Below the pieces are notes generated by a model. It was not told the origin of the DNA. It did not search any database and saw only the letters and a list, made by a program, of their open reading frames with translations. This document shows positions 50,271-61,736 of a stretch of 64,000 nt of DNA, in pieces. This stretch comes from Glandiceps talaboti (taxonomy: Eukaryota; Hemichordata; Enteropneusta; Spengelidae): NCBI RefSeq assembly GCF_964340395.1, contig NC_135564.1, positions 6,128,861 to 6,192,860 of the forward strand, in the 5' to 3' direction. Position 1 is the first letter of the stretch; the number at the start of each line of letters is the position of its first letter. The position numbers and the translations under genes are program-made.

Positions 50271-50585
50271 CTATGTTTTGAATTATAGAACTCAAATTTG
50301 TCATGACCTGAATTGAGTTCATGTACATGTAGTCACTGTGAGGAGTAAGAAATGTCAAGATTTGAAAATCTGCAATGAATGCATTTTATATGTATATCAT
50401 ATGAAATGGGTTTACAGTAATGTATATTAGTAACCCAAGATTTTTCGTTTTTGTCTGCCTGATACTTTCCACCATATTTGTGACCATTCTTTGATATTAG
50501 CATCAAATTTGTAAAAATAATGCAAATGAAAACGCAAGGAAACTGCACATGTTTATATTCAAAATCTCACAAATAAAATATTTTC

Positions 50586-50587
50586 AG
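50586..50587 (+). other. Possible alternative 3' splice site of the ADAR2 main exon
   Basis: TATTTTCAG|GTT lies 68 nt upstream of the main acceptor. If used after the proposed start exon, the frame would hit TAA six codons after the join point region (G-GT TCC TTT ATA AAT TAA), so it would truncate the protein. An ATG at 50607 further down is in frame with the rest of ADAR2. Rodent ADAR2 is known to use a proximal alternative acceptor that lowers its expression. Here the resemblance is in layout only. Confidence 0.25.
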
Positions 50588-50655
50588 GTTCCTTTATAAA
50601 TTAAAGATGCTTGGCATTGACTTCTTTCCCTTTCTGTTTTCTTTTTGTTACCTAG

Positions 50656-52721
50656 GAGACCAGAATGGCAGTGAGGCTTCTGGAGAAGTGAAGGAAAATA
50701 TCAGTGAAAATCAGGAACAGTTGGGCATCATGGAGTCCAGTGATCAAGAAAGCAAAGAGCCAGAACGCAATCTCAAACGTCCGCTGGAGGATGAACAGAA
50801 TTCTATGAATCTCCGGCAGAGACCACGGAAACGGAAGAAGGTTCCTGGTCCTATTTTACCTAAGAATGCATTGATGCAGTTAAATGAAATTAGACCAGGG
50901 TTGCAGTTTAAGTTTGTGTCACAGAGTGGTCCAGTACATGCCCCAACATTTGTGATGTCCGTTGAAGTGAATGGGCAGGGCTTTGAGGGACAGGGTACTA
51001 CAAAGAAGAAAGCCAAGTTACAGGCAGCGGAGAAGGCGCTTAGATCATTTGTTCAGTTCCCAAATGCATCTGAAGCACACAGAGCCATGGGGAGACAGAT
51101 TGTCAATTCTGACTTCACTTCCGATGCCATGGATCTGTCAGATGTGTGTTTGTTTAACACATTTGAAAATGCAGAAATGCAAGCTAAGGAGGGAGAAGTA
51201 TGTGTACAGGAACAGCCAACAGAAGAGAAAATGCAAGCACAGAACGGAACATCGCCAGAAGTTCCGGTCGGTCCTTTCACACCAAGTCCTACAGCCCGTG
51301 CCCCGCTGTCACCTCCCACCGGTAAAAATCCTATCATGTTGTTAAATGAACTGAGGCCTGGACTTAAATATGAGTTTGTTTCTGAAACTGGTGAAAGTCA
51401 TGCTAAGAATTTTGTCATGTCAGTTACCATTGATGCACAGACGTTCACCGGCTCTGCAAGAAATAAGAAAATGGCCAAAGCTCGTGCTGCACAGGCGGCA
51501 CTTGCAAAGATTTATAATTTGGTGCCTGCTCCACCACCGGGGCTTCAATCCATACCAAGTGATAATAGTTCATCACTTCACACACCACAAGTGCTGGCTG
51601 ATCAAGTCCATAAACTAGTACTGACTAAGTTCGGTGAACTTACAGACAATTTTACGTCTCCCTATGCCAGGAGAAAAGTTTTGGCGGGTGTTGTTATGAC
51701 GCGAGGAATTGAAATTGGTGATGCCAAAGTTATATGCGTTTCTACGGGCACTAAATGCATCAACGGAGAATACATGTCTGATCAGGGACTGGCACTCAAC
51801 GACTGTCATGCAGAAATCGTTACTCGTCGATCACTAGTTCGCTATTTGTACACGCAGTTAGAGTTGTACCTCACAAATGAAGGGGAGAAATCAATATTCA
51901 TGCCACGTGAAGACGGCCACGGATACAAGTTACGTGACGATGTTCAGTTCCACCTTTATATCAGTACATCACCATGCGGCGATGCCAGGATATTCTCACC
52001 GCATGAAACAGGAGCCGAGGGAGAAGCCACCGACCGCCATCCAAACCGCAAGGCCCGTGGACAGCTTCGCACGAAGATTGAGTCTGGAGAGGGTACAATT
52101 CCCGTGAAGCCAGATTCTGCTATCCAGACTTGGGATGGAATACTACAAGGAGAGCGTCTTTTAACTATGTCGTGTAGTGACAAGATCGCTAGGTGGAATG
52201 TCCTCGGTATACAGGGTGCGTTATTGAGTCATTTTATCGAGCCTGTTTATATTTCAAGCATAATTCTTGGATCATTATACCACGCTGATCATCTCTCACG
52301 AGCTGTCTACAACAGAGTCAGTGATATTGAAGAGCTGCCAGAATTGTTTCGTCTCAACAAACCTCTTCTGAGTGGTATTAGTAACACTGAAAGCAGACAA
52401 CCAGGGAAAGCTCCAAACTTCAGTATCAATTGGACTGTACTTGACGAAGGCATGGAAATCATCAATGCTATGACCGGTAAAGACGACTACGGGCGTCCTT
52501 CCAGAATCTCAAAACATGACTTATATCGTCACTTCAAGCAGTTATGCGGGCGTATATCGTCATTGTCGGAAGAAGACCCAAAACCACAGTTCTACGGAGA
52601 TGCTAAAGTCAAATCACTGATGTACCAGGAAACCAAACAACAAATGTACAAAACATTCCAGAAGGCAGGTCTTGGAACATGGGTGGAGAAACCTATTGAG
52701 CAAGATCAGTTTGATGTATAA
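50656..52721 (+). CDS. ADARB1: ADAR2-type dsRNA-specific adenosine deaminase, main coding exon
   Basis: The enzyme converts adenosine to inosine in double-stranded RNA, mainly in the nucleus. Numbering below follows the 690-residue model that starts at 45461. The acceptor TTGTTACCTAG sets the exon start. An ATG at 50607 in the same frame is probably intronic. Domains in order: an acidic, Ser-rich N-terminus; a basic patch (RPRKRKK, about 58-64) like a nuclear localisation signal; dsRNA-binding domain 1 (about 70-134, with KKKAK); a linker; dsRNA-binding domain 2 (about 225-291, with [10 protein letters not shown]); and a deaminase domain to the end. The zinc ligands are His387 (in CHAEI), Cys443 (in PCGDARIF) and Cys509 (in SCSDK). 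The proton-shuttling Glu is 389. The base-flipping loop Glu (SGEGT) is residue 481, equivalent to human Glu488. The 5' RNA-binding loop and the C-terminal GLGTWVEKP are kept. Length and domain spacing match vertebrate ADAR2. No intron interrupts the dsRNA-binding or deaminase regions. Apparently functional; ADAR3-type inactivity is not indicated. Confidence 0.97.
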
Positions 52722-53620
52722 GCCAAATTCCCCCACCTGTCTGAGATTCCCTAACTGGATATCCTAGTTATACTAAAGTTACAAACATCCCCGACCATAC
52801 CATCATGTTTTTTTTTAACATTTCACTATACTTTACATCTATGTTAACTCAAATTCAATCTCACATTTCCAACACTTATAATATTTGGAAAACGATTCCA
52901 GGACGATGAGCATTTTGGGGTACAGAATAGATGTGGTTGACCTTTGACCCATAGAATTTGCATAAAGTTGAAATTTTCGTAGTTCATTTTTGTACAGCGA
53001 AAATGATTTAATCAGGTAGTAAGTAGTACATAATAATTGGACAGTTTATAGTATTCTTTTTGTGAAAAAAAGCAGTTCATGGAAAGTTCAAATTCCAAGA
53101 ATGCCCCTTGTCATGTGTCACCTTTAAACTAAACCGCAACTGAACAAGAAAGGAGTTGTAAAATCATGAAGTGTTTGTACCAATAGTGTTTATGACAATA
53201 CAATCAGGGAAATTCATTTCGACCACTATAAGAAGTCTGCCTTGTCACTGCACCGGACTGGTAAAAAATTGAAGTTTTTATGACAGCGTTCACCTGATGA
53301 GTCACTCTATATTCAGATTCCGTGCTATCTCAAATATCACGTTCACTTGTGAATAATATCTATGGGTGGTTCTCATTTACTAAAATGCTGTATTTTTTCA
53401 AATCTTCTGGACGTAAGCTTTATGTATAACACTTTCCACACCTCAGATAATTCCTTTTTTCCCATAGTTCAGTTTTAAACTTGGAAATTTGATTCACTTT
53501 TCATAAGTTTCATTTTTTGACAACAAAACATGAAAGCATCGTTATGAATGAAATTTGATTCTGTTTGGGTATGTTTCAGGTTTTGACTACAAAAAATAAA
53601 AGCATCTGTTCAAAATGTTG
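52722..53620 (+). other. Probable 3' UTR of the ADAR2 gene with poly(A) signal
   Basis: AT-rich sequence directly after the TAA stop (52719-52721). AATAAA occurs at 53595-53600, followed by the GT-rich AAATGTTGTGGTCG near 53612. The true end could be further downstream, since 3' UTRs of this family can be long and other AATAAA words occur (for example near 56290). Confidence 0.4.
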
Positions 53621-54714
53621 TGGTCGAAAATGATGAAGTCAATACAAATTTTGTTCGCCTTATCGATTTCATTACGGTCAGTAAATCAAAGACGCCATTA
53701 TTTGAAATACTACCTGAATTAAGATTTTACCAACAATCTATTGGGGTTTATTGACTACCAAATTCATAACTTGTGATATTTTTGAAATTTCTTCAAATTT
53801 TAGATAATTTTTAGATGTTTAAGATATGACTCTGTACGGCTCTATTCTCACGCAATTTCTGGCAAGACAGTACTTGCAATGGATAAATTTTTTTGTCAAG
53901 ATTAAAAAGAAAATTGCAAAGAACTATTCTGTAAATTTTGACTTATGTAAGCTATTTGTAAGATGGAAAAACAAACGGGCATATCTTTATAGACGTCAGA
54001 AATTATTTTTGGACAAATTTGTTGATTTTAGATTAAGCACTTGAGTTTTTTTTTGATGAAGTGAGAGACATATTTGCCACCGTTTCCAAAGATAGTAGAA
54101 TATAGAAAACTTTTGACACGTCAACATCCCAAACTTGCCAAGGTGGGGACATATCAAAACATGATTTGTTTTTTATGATTTTTGTTGAGATTTGAAAAAA
54201 AAAATGTATGTCAGATGGTTTCATATTGAAAGAAGAAAGAATATTGGAGCAAAGCTCAGTGAAAATGGACTTGAAGGAAGGTCATAAGTGTTTTTTATAA
54301 ATTTGAAAAACTACAAAAAATATTAGTGGATAGAAAATATTTTTATGGAAAGAAAGAAAAATTGAAGTACATGGCATAAAGAATATAGATCTGTCATTTA
54401 TGTGGTTTTTATTTTGAGAGGCCTGTTGGAAAAAAACGTAGTTACTCTTTTGTTTTATTTTGAGTTGTCTAGTACGGTATGATGCGATGTAAAAACAAAA
54501 TGGCGTCTTGCATATATTATTTATGTTACCCCTAGGTGTAAATGTTATGAATAGCTTGAACTCTGTACAAGAAGGATTCATTTTGAGATTTTATCCTAAT
54601 TGCTTTAAACTATGGAGAAAACTTATTGTACTTGGCTAAATTTTGTTTTAAATGTTTATAACTTTCTCTAATGTGTGTAGTTTTGACAGCAATACCATCA
54701 TATTAGGAAATGAA
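53621..54714. other. Non-coding stretch, nothing recognised
   Basis: Very AT-rich with short open frames only. It could be a continued 3' UTR or intergenic DNA. Confidence 0.45.
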
Positions 54715-54797
54715 TGAATACATGCAAATGATGTCATTAATATGCAAAAAAATTCACATGAGTGAATACATGCAAATGATGTCATTAATATGCAAAC
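54715..54797. repeat. Direct duplication carrying POU-octamer-like motifs
   Basis: TGAATACATGCAAATGATGT then CATTAATATGCAAA occurs twice, 47 bp apart. Each copy has a perfect octamer word ATGCAAAT and a related ATATGCAAA. Confidence 0.75.
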
Positions 54798-57700
54798 AAT
54801 TTTACTTCAGTGAGTTTTTTTCTTGAGAAATATCCACTGCAATACCAGACCCAGTCAAAACTAATACTGATATAGGTAAACCAAATCTTTGAACAAAGTG
54901 GTGTATTATTAGAAACATGTTTTCAACCAATGCCAACCTGTCATGTGCAGGTGGAAAATTGTTTGAAAACAGACTACGGTACTTGATGTGTTTTTGACAT
55001 ATCTAAAAAAATGCAAGACACTAAGAAGTCTGACTCTGGCATTCCATGTCGATAATTCATTATGTGAAGCACGCTGTCAAAATACAGATATAAATGGATT
55101 TTAATCATATGATTAGTTGTAAAAAAAATTCATGATTAACAGAATTCATACAGGATGTTTGTGGTTTCTAGACCCTTCATTTATACTAATATGCTGGTTT
55201 TACTGTCTGGGCTGCAGTATTGGGTCAAAGTTCAAGTTTTGTCGGCCATCTTGTTTTCTTATTGTGTTTGTCATGGCTTTGATTCCTCAGATTATGCTTT
55301 GTTTAAATCAGCTTGATAGATAGCAACAAGTTACTAGACAAATTTTATTTTTATGTGATATTTGGATGTATGAAGCATGTGTTTTGTGTATCTTGTGTCC
55401 AACATTGTGGTGCCATTTTTTTTAGTGTGTGAATACAAGTGTTGTAGTAGCAGTCCGAAGAGCACATTTTTTCTGATGTTAGGGTTTTTGTGAAGAAATC
55501 CCTGTACAAGTAACTTTATAAAAAATAAGATTTGTTTGTCTGTACACATTTCTTTTTTTCTTTGTTTGTGTGTTGTAATTTTTTGTGATTTTCTCTCAAA
55601 GACAGAAGACTTTTGTCTGTAGCCTTAGTAACAATAGACGGCGCCATCTTGACGAAGCAGTGCTGCATTTAATATGTACAAGTGTAATGCAGCCATAGCG
55701 AAACACTTTGTCTTTGAGAGGAAAACATTTTCAATGTTCAGTAGACTTGTTTTTTCACTTTCTTAGCGTAGTCTGCATTTTATGATATGAATTCAATTTA
55801 CATCAACTCACTGTTCTGATATCTATGATTCTCATTTCTTTATCTTTACCAAACTGTTTCTAAAATTACAATTTTTGTGTCAACTTGCATAGAAATGAGT
55901 ATGGACAGCTGCATGCTGGGAATTGTTAGTGTGTTGGATAGTACAACTCTCCAATAATTTCACATTTATCAGCATTATGTAGGAGAAACAACCAGATTCA
56001 CTGAATTTTTTCTCTATTTATTGGGGAGAAATGTAACAAAATCTGGCAGCTAGACATTTTGCACCAGCCAAGAGGGCCACGTTTTTTACAAGAAAAGGAG
56101 CAATGACTTAGCATTTATACAAGATGATGTACTATAAATAGTGACAAGATGATGTACTATAAATAGTGGTGAGATTTTTTGGTGCCTGCAATATCTTTGA
56201 AATTTGGACATGATTATTTTTCAAGTAGTCTCTTCAATGTCAGAAATGTAGAGATGATTATTTTCCGTAGCTCGTCATTTTAGATAGTTAAAATAAACAA
56301 CCATTCCGTATTGAATAGACAATTTATGTTATAGTTTCCTGACCGCTTTGTTATTGAGGAGTACTGGTATCTTAGCATGAATATGTAAATTTTGCTCAGT
56401 TAAAAAAAAAGTAATTACGAACTCTGTATTTTCACTTGAGGAAAGTAATAACATACCAATTTGTGGCTGTAGATGTTACACAGCTATGTAGTGTAGTTTG
56501 CCTGTTCTTTAACTCTCTTGTGTATTAAAATTTGGTGACAATTTTTAAACTTGTGCATGGTTTTGTCTTTTTTTTGATGATAGAAAGTTCATTTTAGTGG
56601 TATGTGAAGGAATGCTGTCTGCTTTTCAGTATCGTGTAGTTTTGTAACCATGGCAATTTGAGATGACATTTTAAGAACCAAATGCAACCATGGCAGTGAC
56701 AGAGAAACATTGACTGAGTGTAACTTAATACAAACATGGAGGAAAAATAAGTGAATTGGAATAATAACGCTTGGCACAACATGTTTACATTCCATCATTT
56801 GATAAAAACAGTTTTATGGCCAATTTTACAATATAGTTCATGTTCACAAACAAGTTTCCAGTTCCCCTGGCATTTCATGTACACATAAAGAGGCCATTAA
56901 ACTGTTCTTATCAAACCATGAAATGTAATACAAGTCACTGCAGTTCTAACATGCTGTAAAGTTGAGGCTAGAACTGGACCAGTTCACTATCAAAGCACAT
57001 TGCAATGAAAATACCAAACAATCAGTAAACTGATGTCAATTATTAAAGAGTTACATACCACAAGTTAACACAAACTGTGATTGGATAAACTTTTACAACT
57101 CGCATATATTTCCATTCCTTATCTGCTGTTCTGCCAAAAACTGGAGATCTGCTCAACCAATCAATTGAAATTCGTTTTGAGAAATCCTCAGACATGGCTG
57201 CAAGTCAAAAGGAGCAGCATGCATGGAATGCTACCGTCTGTTAGGCATTGATTATTGATGAAGCCAGTCATCGACATTTGCAGTCAACCGTGAACTATCA
57301 AGAATCAGCTTCGATCGCCATGTGTTAAAACGATGTGGTACATATGGAGTTATTGTCAGCGGAAATTGCCTTGTTTAAGAAAATCGATTTAGACATATGG
57401 ATAGAATACACCCAACTGTGTGTTGGGTGTCTATTCCTGTATCACTTTATTCTTGTACAATAGACCTGAAATGATATCAAGAAATCAGTTTGTTACATTT
57501 AACACCTGGGGGTGCTGTTCCATCATATGACATCAAGGATCTTGGATCGTGAACTGTGCTGTGCCCCCTCTGGCTATTTCAGTTCAGTATGGCATGTTCA
57601 GCAAAAGTTACATTTAGAATGCTGACATTTTAGGTACATGTGTGCAGTTCTGCATGATTTGTGAACAGAAGTAATGTTTTAATAACTCTCATTTACTCAA

Positions 57701-58339
57701 TACAAGAAACTACTTTTAACGTGGGTCACCTGTTCCCCTTGATGTTAATTATATTCCCAGGTTCCTGCTGTGATCTAGATTGATTACGATTGCAAGTGTA
57801 TAAGTGAAAATCATAGATCAGGATGTAGTGATAATTTACCTTGTCTGACACCCCCATTGTGTTCAGGCGCCATAACGTGTGGCATAGTGTCAGTAAGATA
57901 AACAACTCAGCACTAACGTGCATTGTTGTGTATCCCCAATATTAAAGTAACCAAAGTCCCCCTGAAAACATGATGTCCCCCTCCCCCCACCAAACTCCTT
58001 AGACTAGTACATGTATGATAATGGATAGCCAATGAGGAGGATATGCAGGTGTAGCCGAGGTCCTGAGCCGAGGTGTATATTGTGTTGTTATTTTTAACTT
58101 CAAGTTTACCTGAACTGCGTCCTTTGATGCGATACTAGTAACTGGACGCAGGGAATTACAACGATACAAGATATATAGCGCCCTCACTTTGTCTTTATTT
58201 TATACCTTTGTTTTACCTATGAATTATGGATGCATTTCTTTATTAGCATTTCTTTTGACTGGTGCATGGTGTCTGCCTATACTTTGCTGGACAGCCACCT
58301 GTTTGATTCTTTAGCCATCTCATGAATGCCTAGTTCTAT
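54798..58339. other. Non-coding stretch between ADAR2 and the next candidate exon
   Basis: No gene supported. Noted are a tandem duplication of ACAAGATGATGTACTATAAA then TAGTG at about 56119-56168, a hairpin AATACACCCAAC...GTTGGGTGTCTATT near 57406-57435, and slightly higher G+C around 57100-57350 without a convincing open frame. Confidence 0.45.
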
Positions 58340-58665
58340 ACTTAATTTGTGTCTTCGTGTCAGTACACAGCTGTCGTTACAGCGGTCCGCAAGTGTCTTT
58401 GTTGCAGTCGAACTACAGTTGTCCACATTGCCGTTCAACGGATGACTTTGGTTTGGGCAGTACAGTGCCGCAGCTCCGCCAACACTGAGTATTATCGAAT
58501 ATCCGACGTTATTGCTTGACAGTGCGGGCTAACCAACTTTGGAAAATGGCTCTATTTCCATGTGACTGTGGTTGTGGTAATTGCAGTGGTTGTGTCGTCG
58601 TCGTCGTCGTCGTCGTCTTGCGTACGGAGAGGAAAGTCCAATTCTAAAGCCAACAAACTATAAAG
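58340..58665 (+). promoter_or_regulatory. Candidate 5' (probably untranslated) exon and promoter region of a downstream + strand gene
   Basis: The tract is rich in CpG (GTCGTTACAGCGGTCCGC, CGCAGCTCCGCC, TCCGACG) compared with its flanks. It ends at AACTATAAAG|GTAAGTGT, a near-ideal splice donor with GT at 58666-58667. ATGs inside (for example ATGACTTTGG near 58442 and ATGGCTCTATTTCC near 58546) open short frames that stop before the donor, so the exon is more likely non-coding. No downstream partner exon was recognised before the window ends. Confidence 0.45.
58594..58617. repeat. (GTC)8 trinucleotide repeat
   Basis: Eight perfect GTC units inside the candidate 5' exon. Confidence 0.95.
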
Positions 58666-59815
58666 GTAAGTGTACTGCATTTCAGTTCTCCGACTACTTT
58701 GACACCTTCATGTGCGTGTAAGTTTGTGATTTTGAGGGTTTTCTTCCATTTTGTGCTTTTTTTTCGTTCCGATGTTTCTCAACATTTTAAGCATAACAAT
58801 TATGTTAAAATAATATGTAATAAAAGTACACTTAAGAATAAAAAAGAAAGTTCTAAATGTTGCATAAAAATGCACCAACAACTAAATTATAAACATGTGC
58901 TGTGAACAAAATACTTTTCAGCGTCAAATTATCACTAACTTGGGTAGTCAGTTTGTGTCCTGGGTTTCTATGAAGAGTTTTAATATGTAAATTTCTTTTG
59001 ATATACCTATTCAGAAAAATCTTTTGGCAGAGTCATAGCAGGTGTAATGCATGTATTTTCCTTAGTTTAGTTGCAAATATTCTGCATGTATTTCAAGAAA
59101 AGTCTGTGGACAAGTTTCTAAAATTTCAATCACCTTCTACAATAAACCATTGATACCAGAACCGATGAAAAAGGGGTATTCAGAATCTCATCAGTGGCAA
59201 TTCTAGGCTTTGCAAATTTCAAAAATGATTTTACAAAACCGTGTACCACTGGTGAGATTTGTCTGACTTCAAAGAGATTATATTTGACAGTACAAATCAG
59301 AGAGAGTTGTGGGTAAAATATTGCACAGTGCCATGGGGTATGTATTGACAACAGTTTTAATTGGTGATTGATCGGGCCATTTTTGTTTTAATCAATTTGT
59401 CATTCTCAAGATAAAAACTTGTTCTAAATGAAATTATAGAAGCATTATGGTATTGCCTACACCTGGATGTATTAACCATAACAACATTGACAATGATGTA
59501 CAATTGGTATTAATGCACTACTGCATAGAGAGTTGTATTTGATTCCGCACATTTTGTTACATCATGTTATACTGCAGTGTATAATACCACAAACAGGTAT
59601 ACGATAGGTTGCCATTTCAGAAATTGGTTTATGTTGCTATCTGTTAACATTTGCAAAATTTATAAAGACTAATTTTTATAGAAAGAGTTGTATTAACTGC
59701 AAGTAATTATAGTCTCCATGGATTTATGCTGTGTACTGAGATACACTGACGATCAAATTATGTGTTCCATAGATTCTAGATAAACATACAAAGAATCACA
59801 AAACTATCAAAAGTA
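58666..59815. other. Non-coding stretch, nothing recognised
   Basis: AT-rich. If the exon ending at 58665 is real, this is the start of its first intron. Confidence 0.45.
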
Positions 59816-60131
59816 AGGCCTGAAAAAAAAAATGTTTGGTTCCACTGCGGACCCTAAACTTATTTATATATTCAAGAGAAAAATAATAAAATTGCAAAAA
59901 CTGTGAAGTCTTGCAAAAAATAGTGGATGCGGAAACTGACATCAACTTACATTTGAAAGACAATATAAAACTGTTCTTCCAATCTGTAATGTTTGTGCAT
60001 CTGATGGGAAGAAACCAATAACACACAGACCATATGGAAAACAACGGAAAACATAACTATCTGAACTTGACATTCACACATGGGGAAAAAAAATTTACCT
60101 ACCCCACCTATTCTGAAAATTTTCGGCCTAA
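59816..60131. mobile_element. MITE-like element with AGGCCTA ends, copy 2
   Basis: The left end is AGGCCTGAAAAAAAAAATGT then TTGGTTCC. Interior blocks AATAATAAAATTGC, AATAGTGGATGCGGAAACTG, TTCTTCCAATCTGTAATG and TACCCCACCTATTCT match copy 1 at 8949-9329 in the same orientation. The right end finishes CGGCCTA, having lost the CCAAACA part of the inverted repeat. Confidence 0.75.
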
Positions 60132-60261
60132 TGTAATCTCTTAAGAAATAGCAAATAGAATAATATTCGTATAACATTACTATAGGTAAGACCTATAAAA
60201 TATGTCATTTTGGAAAATGTGGTTTTACGGGGGGATCAGTTTGGATTTGATCGTTGGAACT

Positions 60262-60278
60262 GGGGGGGGGGGGGGGGG
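60262..60278 (+). repeat. Poly-G tract (17 G)
   Basis: Seventeen consecutive G residues, preceded by a G6 run near 60230. Confidence 0.95.
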
Positions 60279-60569
60279 TCAGTTTGAGAAAACCCACGTT
60301 CAACTCCAAAATACCAGTTCCCACAGTGACATATCATATGGGACATATGCACGTTGCTTTGGTTTTTGATATATGCAAATTTAACTGAATGACAGCCACA
60401 TTTGTAGTTAAAAATAATCAATATTTACTGCATAACTCAAAAACTGTAATATATACTTTATTCAAGTGTCTACCCCCATATTATCAGATGCAAGCTATCT
60501 TTTGAGACATTGACCTTTAACCTTCAGGGTTAAATATAAAAATCAAGGCATTTCCTGCCTATCACAGAC

Positions 60570-61445
60570 ACATTGTAGTATGTACATATTAAGTATCAAA
60601 AAGTCTGTATTACATGAGAAAATATCAAATCGAAAACGTTGTTTACATCTTTTTGATAGTTTAATCAAACCATTTTTTTCGCATGATTCAGAAATTTTGG
60701 CAACTGAAATGAAAAATATTAGTAACTGTCTAGAAAGATTATGTATGTCTTATTACAGGTGTGAGTAAACTTACTGCATTTGAAGGAATTAGAGCTGAGT
60801 TAGATAGACTGCTATTAAAGATTAGTCTTCATATGTCTGTATTTAAATATTGGAGTAGATTAAATAGTTTGCCAAGTAATCACATTCTGAAAGAAACACG
60901 TAAAGTAAATACTGATATAAATTCACCCTGGACAAATTTTGTTCATCAGAATTTAGGAATTTACAATCATATTAAAGTGTTCAAATCATTTGGAGTTAAA
61001 TTATATCATCAGTTAAACAAGAAAATAAAACAAGGAATATTTGATTGCTTGGAGAACGAATGTATTCAACGATACAAGGAAAGATGGAAGTGGTAACAGA
61101 TACGTACTTATAGAAGTCTACTTAAGTAATGTATTAGATTTGACACTATATAGAAATTTGTCAAAATTTAGATTAAGTGATCATAATTTGGGTATAGAAA
61201 TAGGAAGAAAAAATAAACCAAGATTACCTTTAAATGAAAGAATTTGGCACAGGTGCAATAATAATGAAATAGATGAGTTTCACTTATTAGTTTCATGTAA
61301 GGCACACAAACCTGAAAGAATTACATTGTTCCAGAATTGTAATTTTTATATCACTTCCTTTATATCTCAAGAGTTTCTTGCCATTCATTCCAGTATGTGC
61401 AATTATTGCCCTCAACCCATGTCTATTTGCTGTCGACTGCATTGA
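60570..61445 (+). pseudogene. Frameshifted LINE (non-LTR retrotransposon) fragment: end of reverse transcriptase and C-terminal region
   Basis: Three frames must be combined, so it is broken. The first (from about 60580) reads LHLFDSLIKPFFSHDSEI, the typical end of a LINE reverse transcriptase palm/thumb (LFDSLVKP..LYGSE pattern). The second (about 60740-61096) reads GVSKLTAFEGIRAELDRLLL and later FKYWSRLNSLPSNH, the usual post-RT region. The third (about 61041-61445) reads FRLSDHNLGIEIGRK, then a C-terminal zinc-knuckle-like segment RIWHRCNNNEIDEFHLLVSC, in which the first expected Cys is replaced. It is a 5'-truncated, inactive copy. The family assignment (CR1/L2/Jockey-like) cannot be fixed by eye. 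Confidence 0.8.
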
Positions 61446-61736
61446 AGTCATATTCAACCTTAGCCCCCATTAGTAAGACTATTGCTTACACAGGGCTTAA
61501 ATATAAATGGACACTGACGGGATAATAATCTTAGAACTGGACCTCAGTGCCTGTAAGGATGACGTCCCTCACAGAAAAAAAACAGTAACTATTATCAAAA
61601 AACACACATGCTAAGGTCTTTTATAAAAGTAATATTTTATTTTTAAATGATTGATAACATTTAGAATCATACACTCATTAACGTAAAGGTTATTTGAATA
61701 TTAGCTTTGCTGAAGACACAGCTCAAGTACAAAGTT

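Larger units (their letters stand above)
45468..50655 (+). other. Proposed intron 1 of the ADAR2 gene
   Basis: GT at 45468 and AG at 50654-50655 bound a 5.2-kb interval. The 3' end has a long pyrimidine tract (TTCTTTCCCTTTCTG, then TTTTCTTTTTGTTACCTAG). It contains minisatellites and two hAT-like MITEs, listed separately. The stretch 45468-47990 holds short open frames only, none recognisable, plus an 80-bp direct duplication around TTTGACAGGG.AACTGTTTG at about 47435-47590. Confidence 0.5.

Noticed and set aside
50607-50655. ATG at 50607 as the ADAR2 start, giving a 704-residue protein with a hydrophobic leader
   Set aside because: The 16 extra residues are encoded by the pyrimidine tract of a strong splice acceptor (TTTTTGTTACCTAG at 50642-50655). 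ADAR2 is not a secreted or membrane protein. A phase-matched start exon exists upstream.
57199-57242. Short frame from ATGGCTGCAAGTC with a good initiation context
   Set aside because: It stops after 16 codons, and no splice donor was found before the stop.
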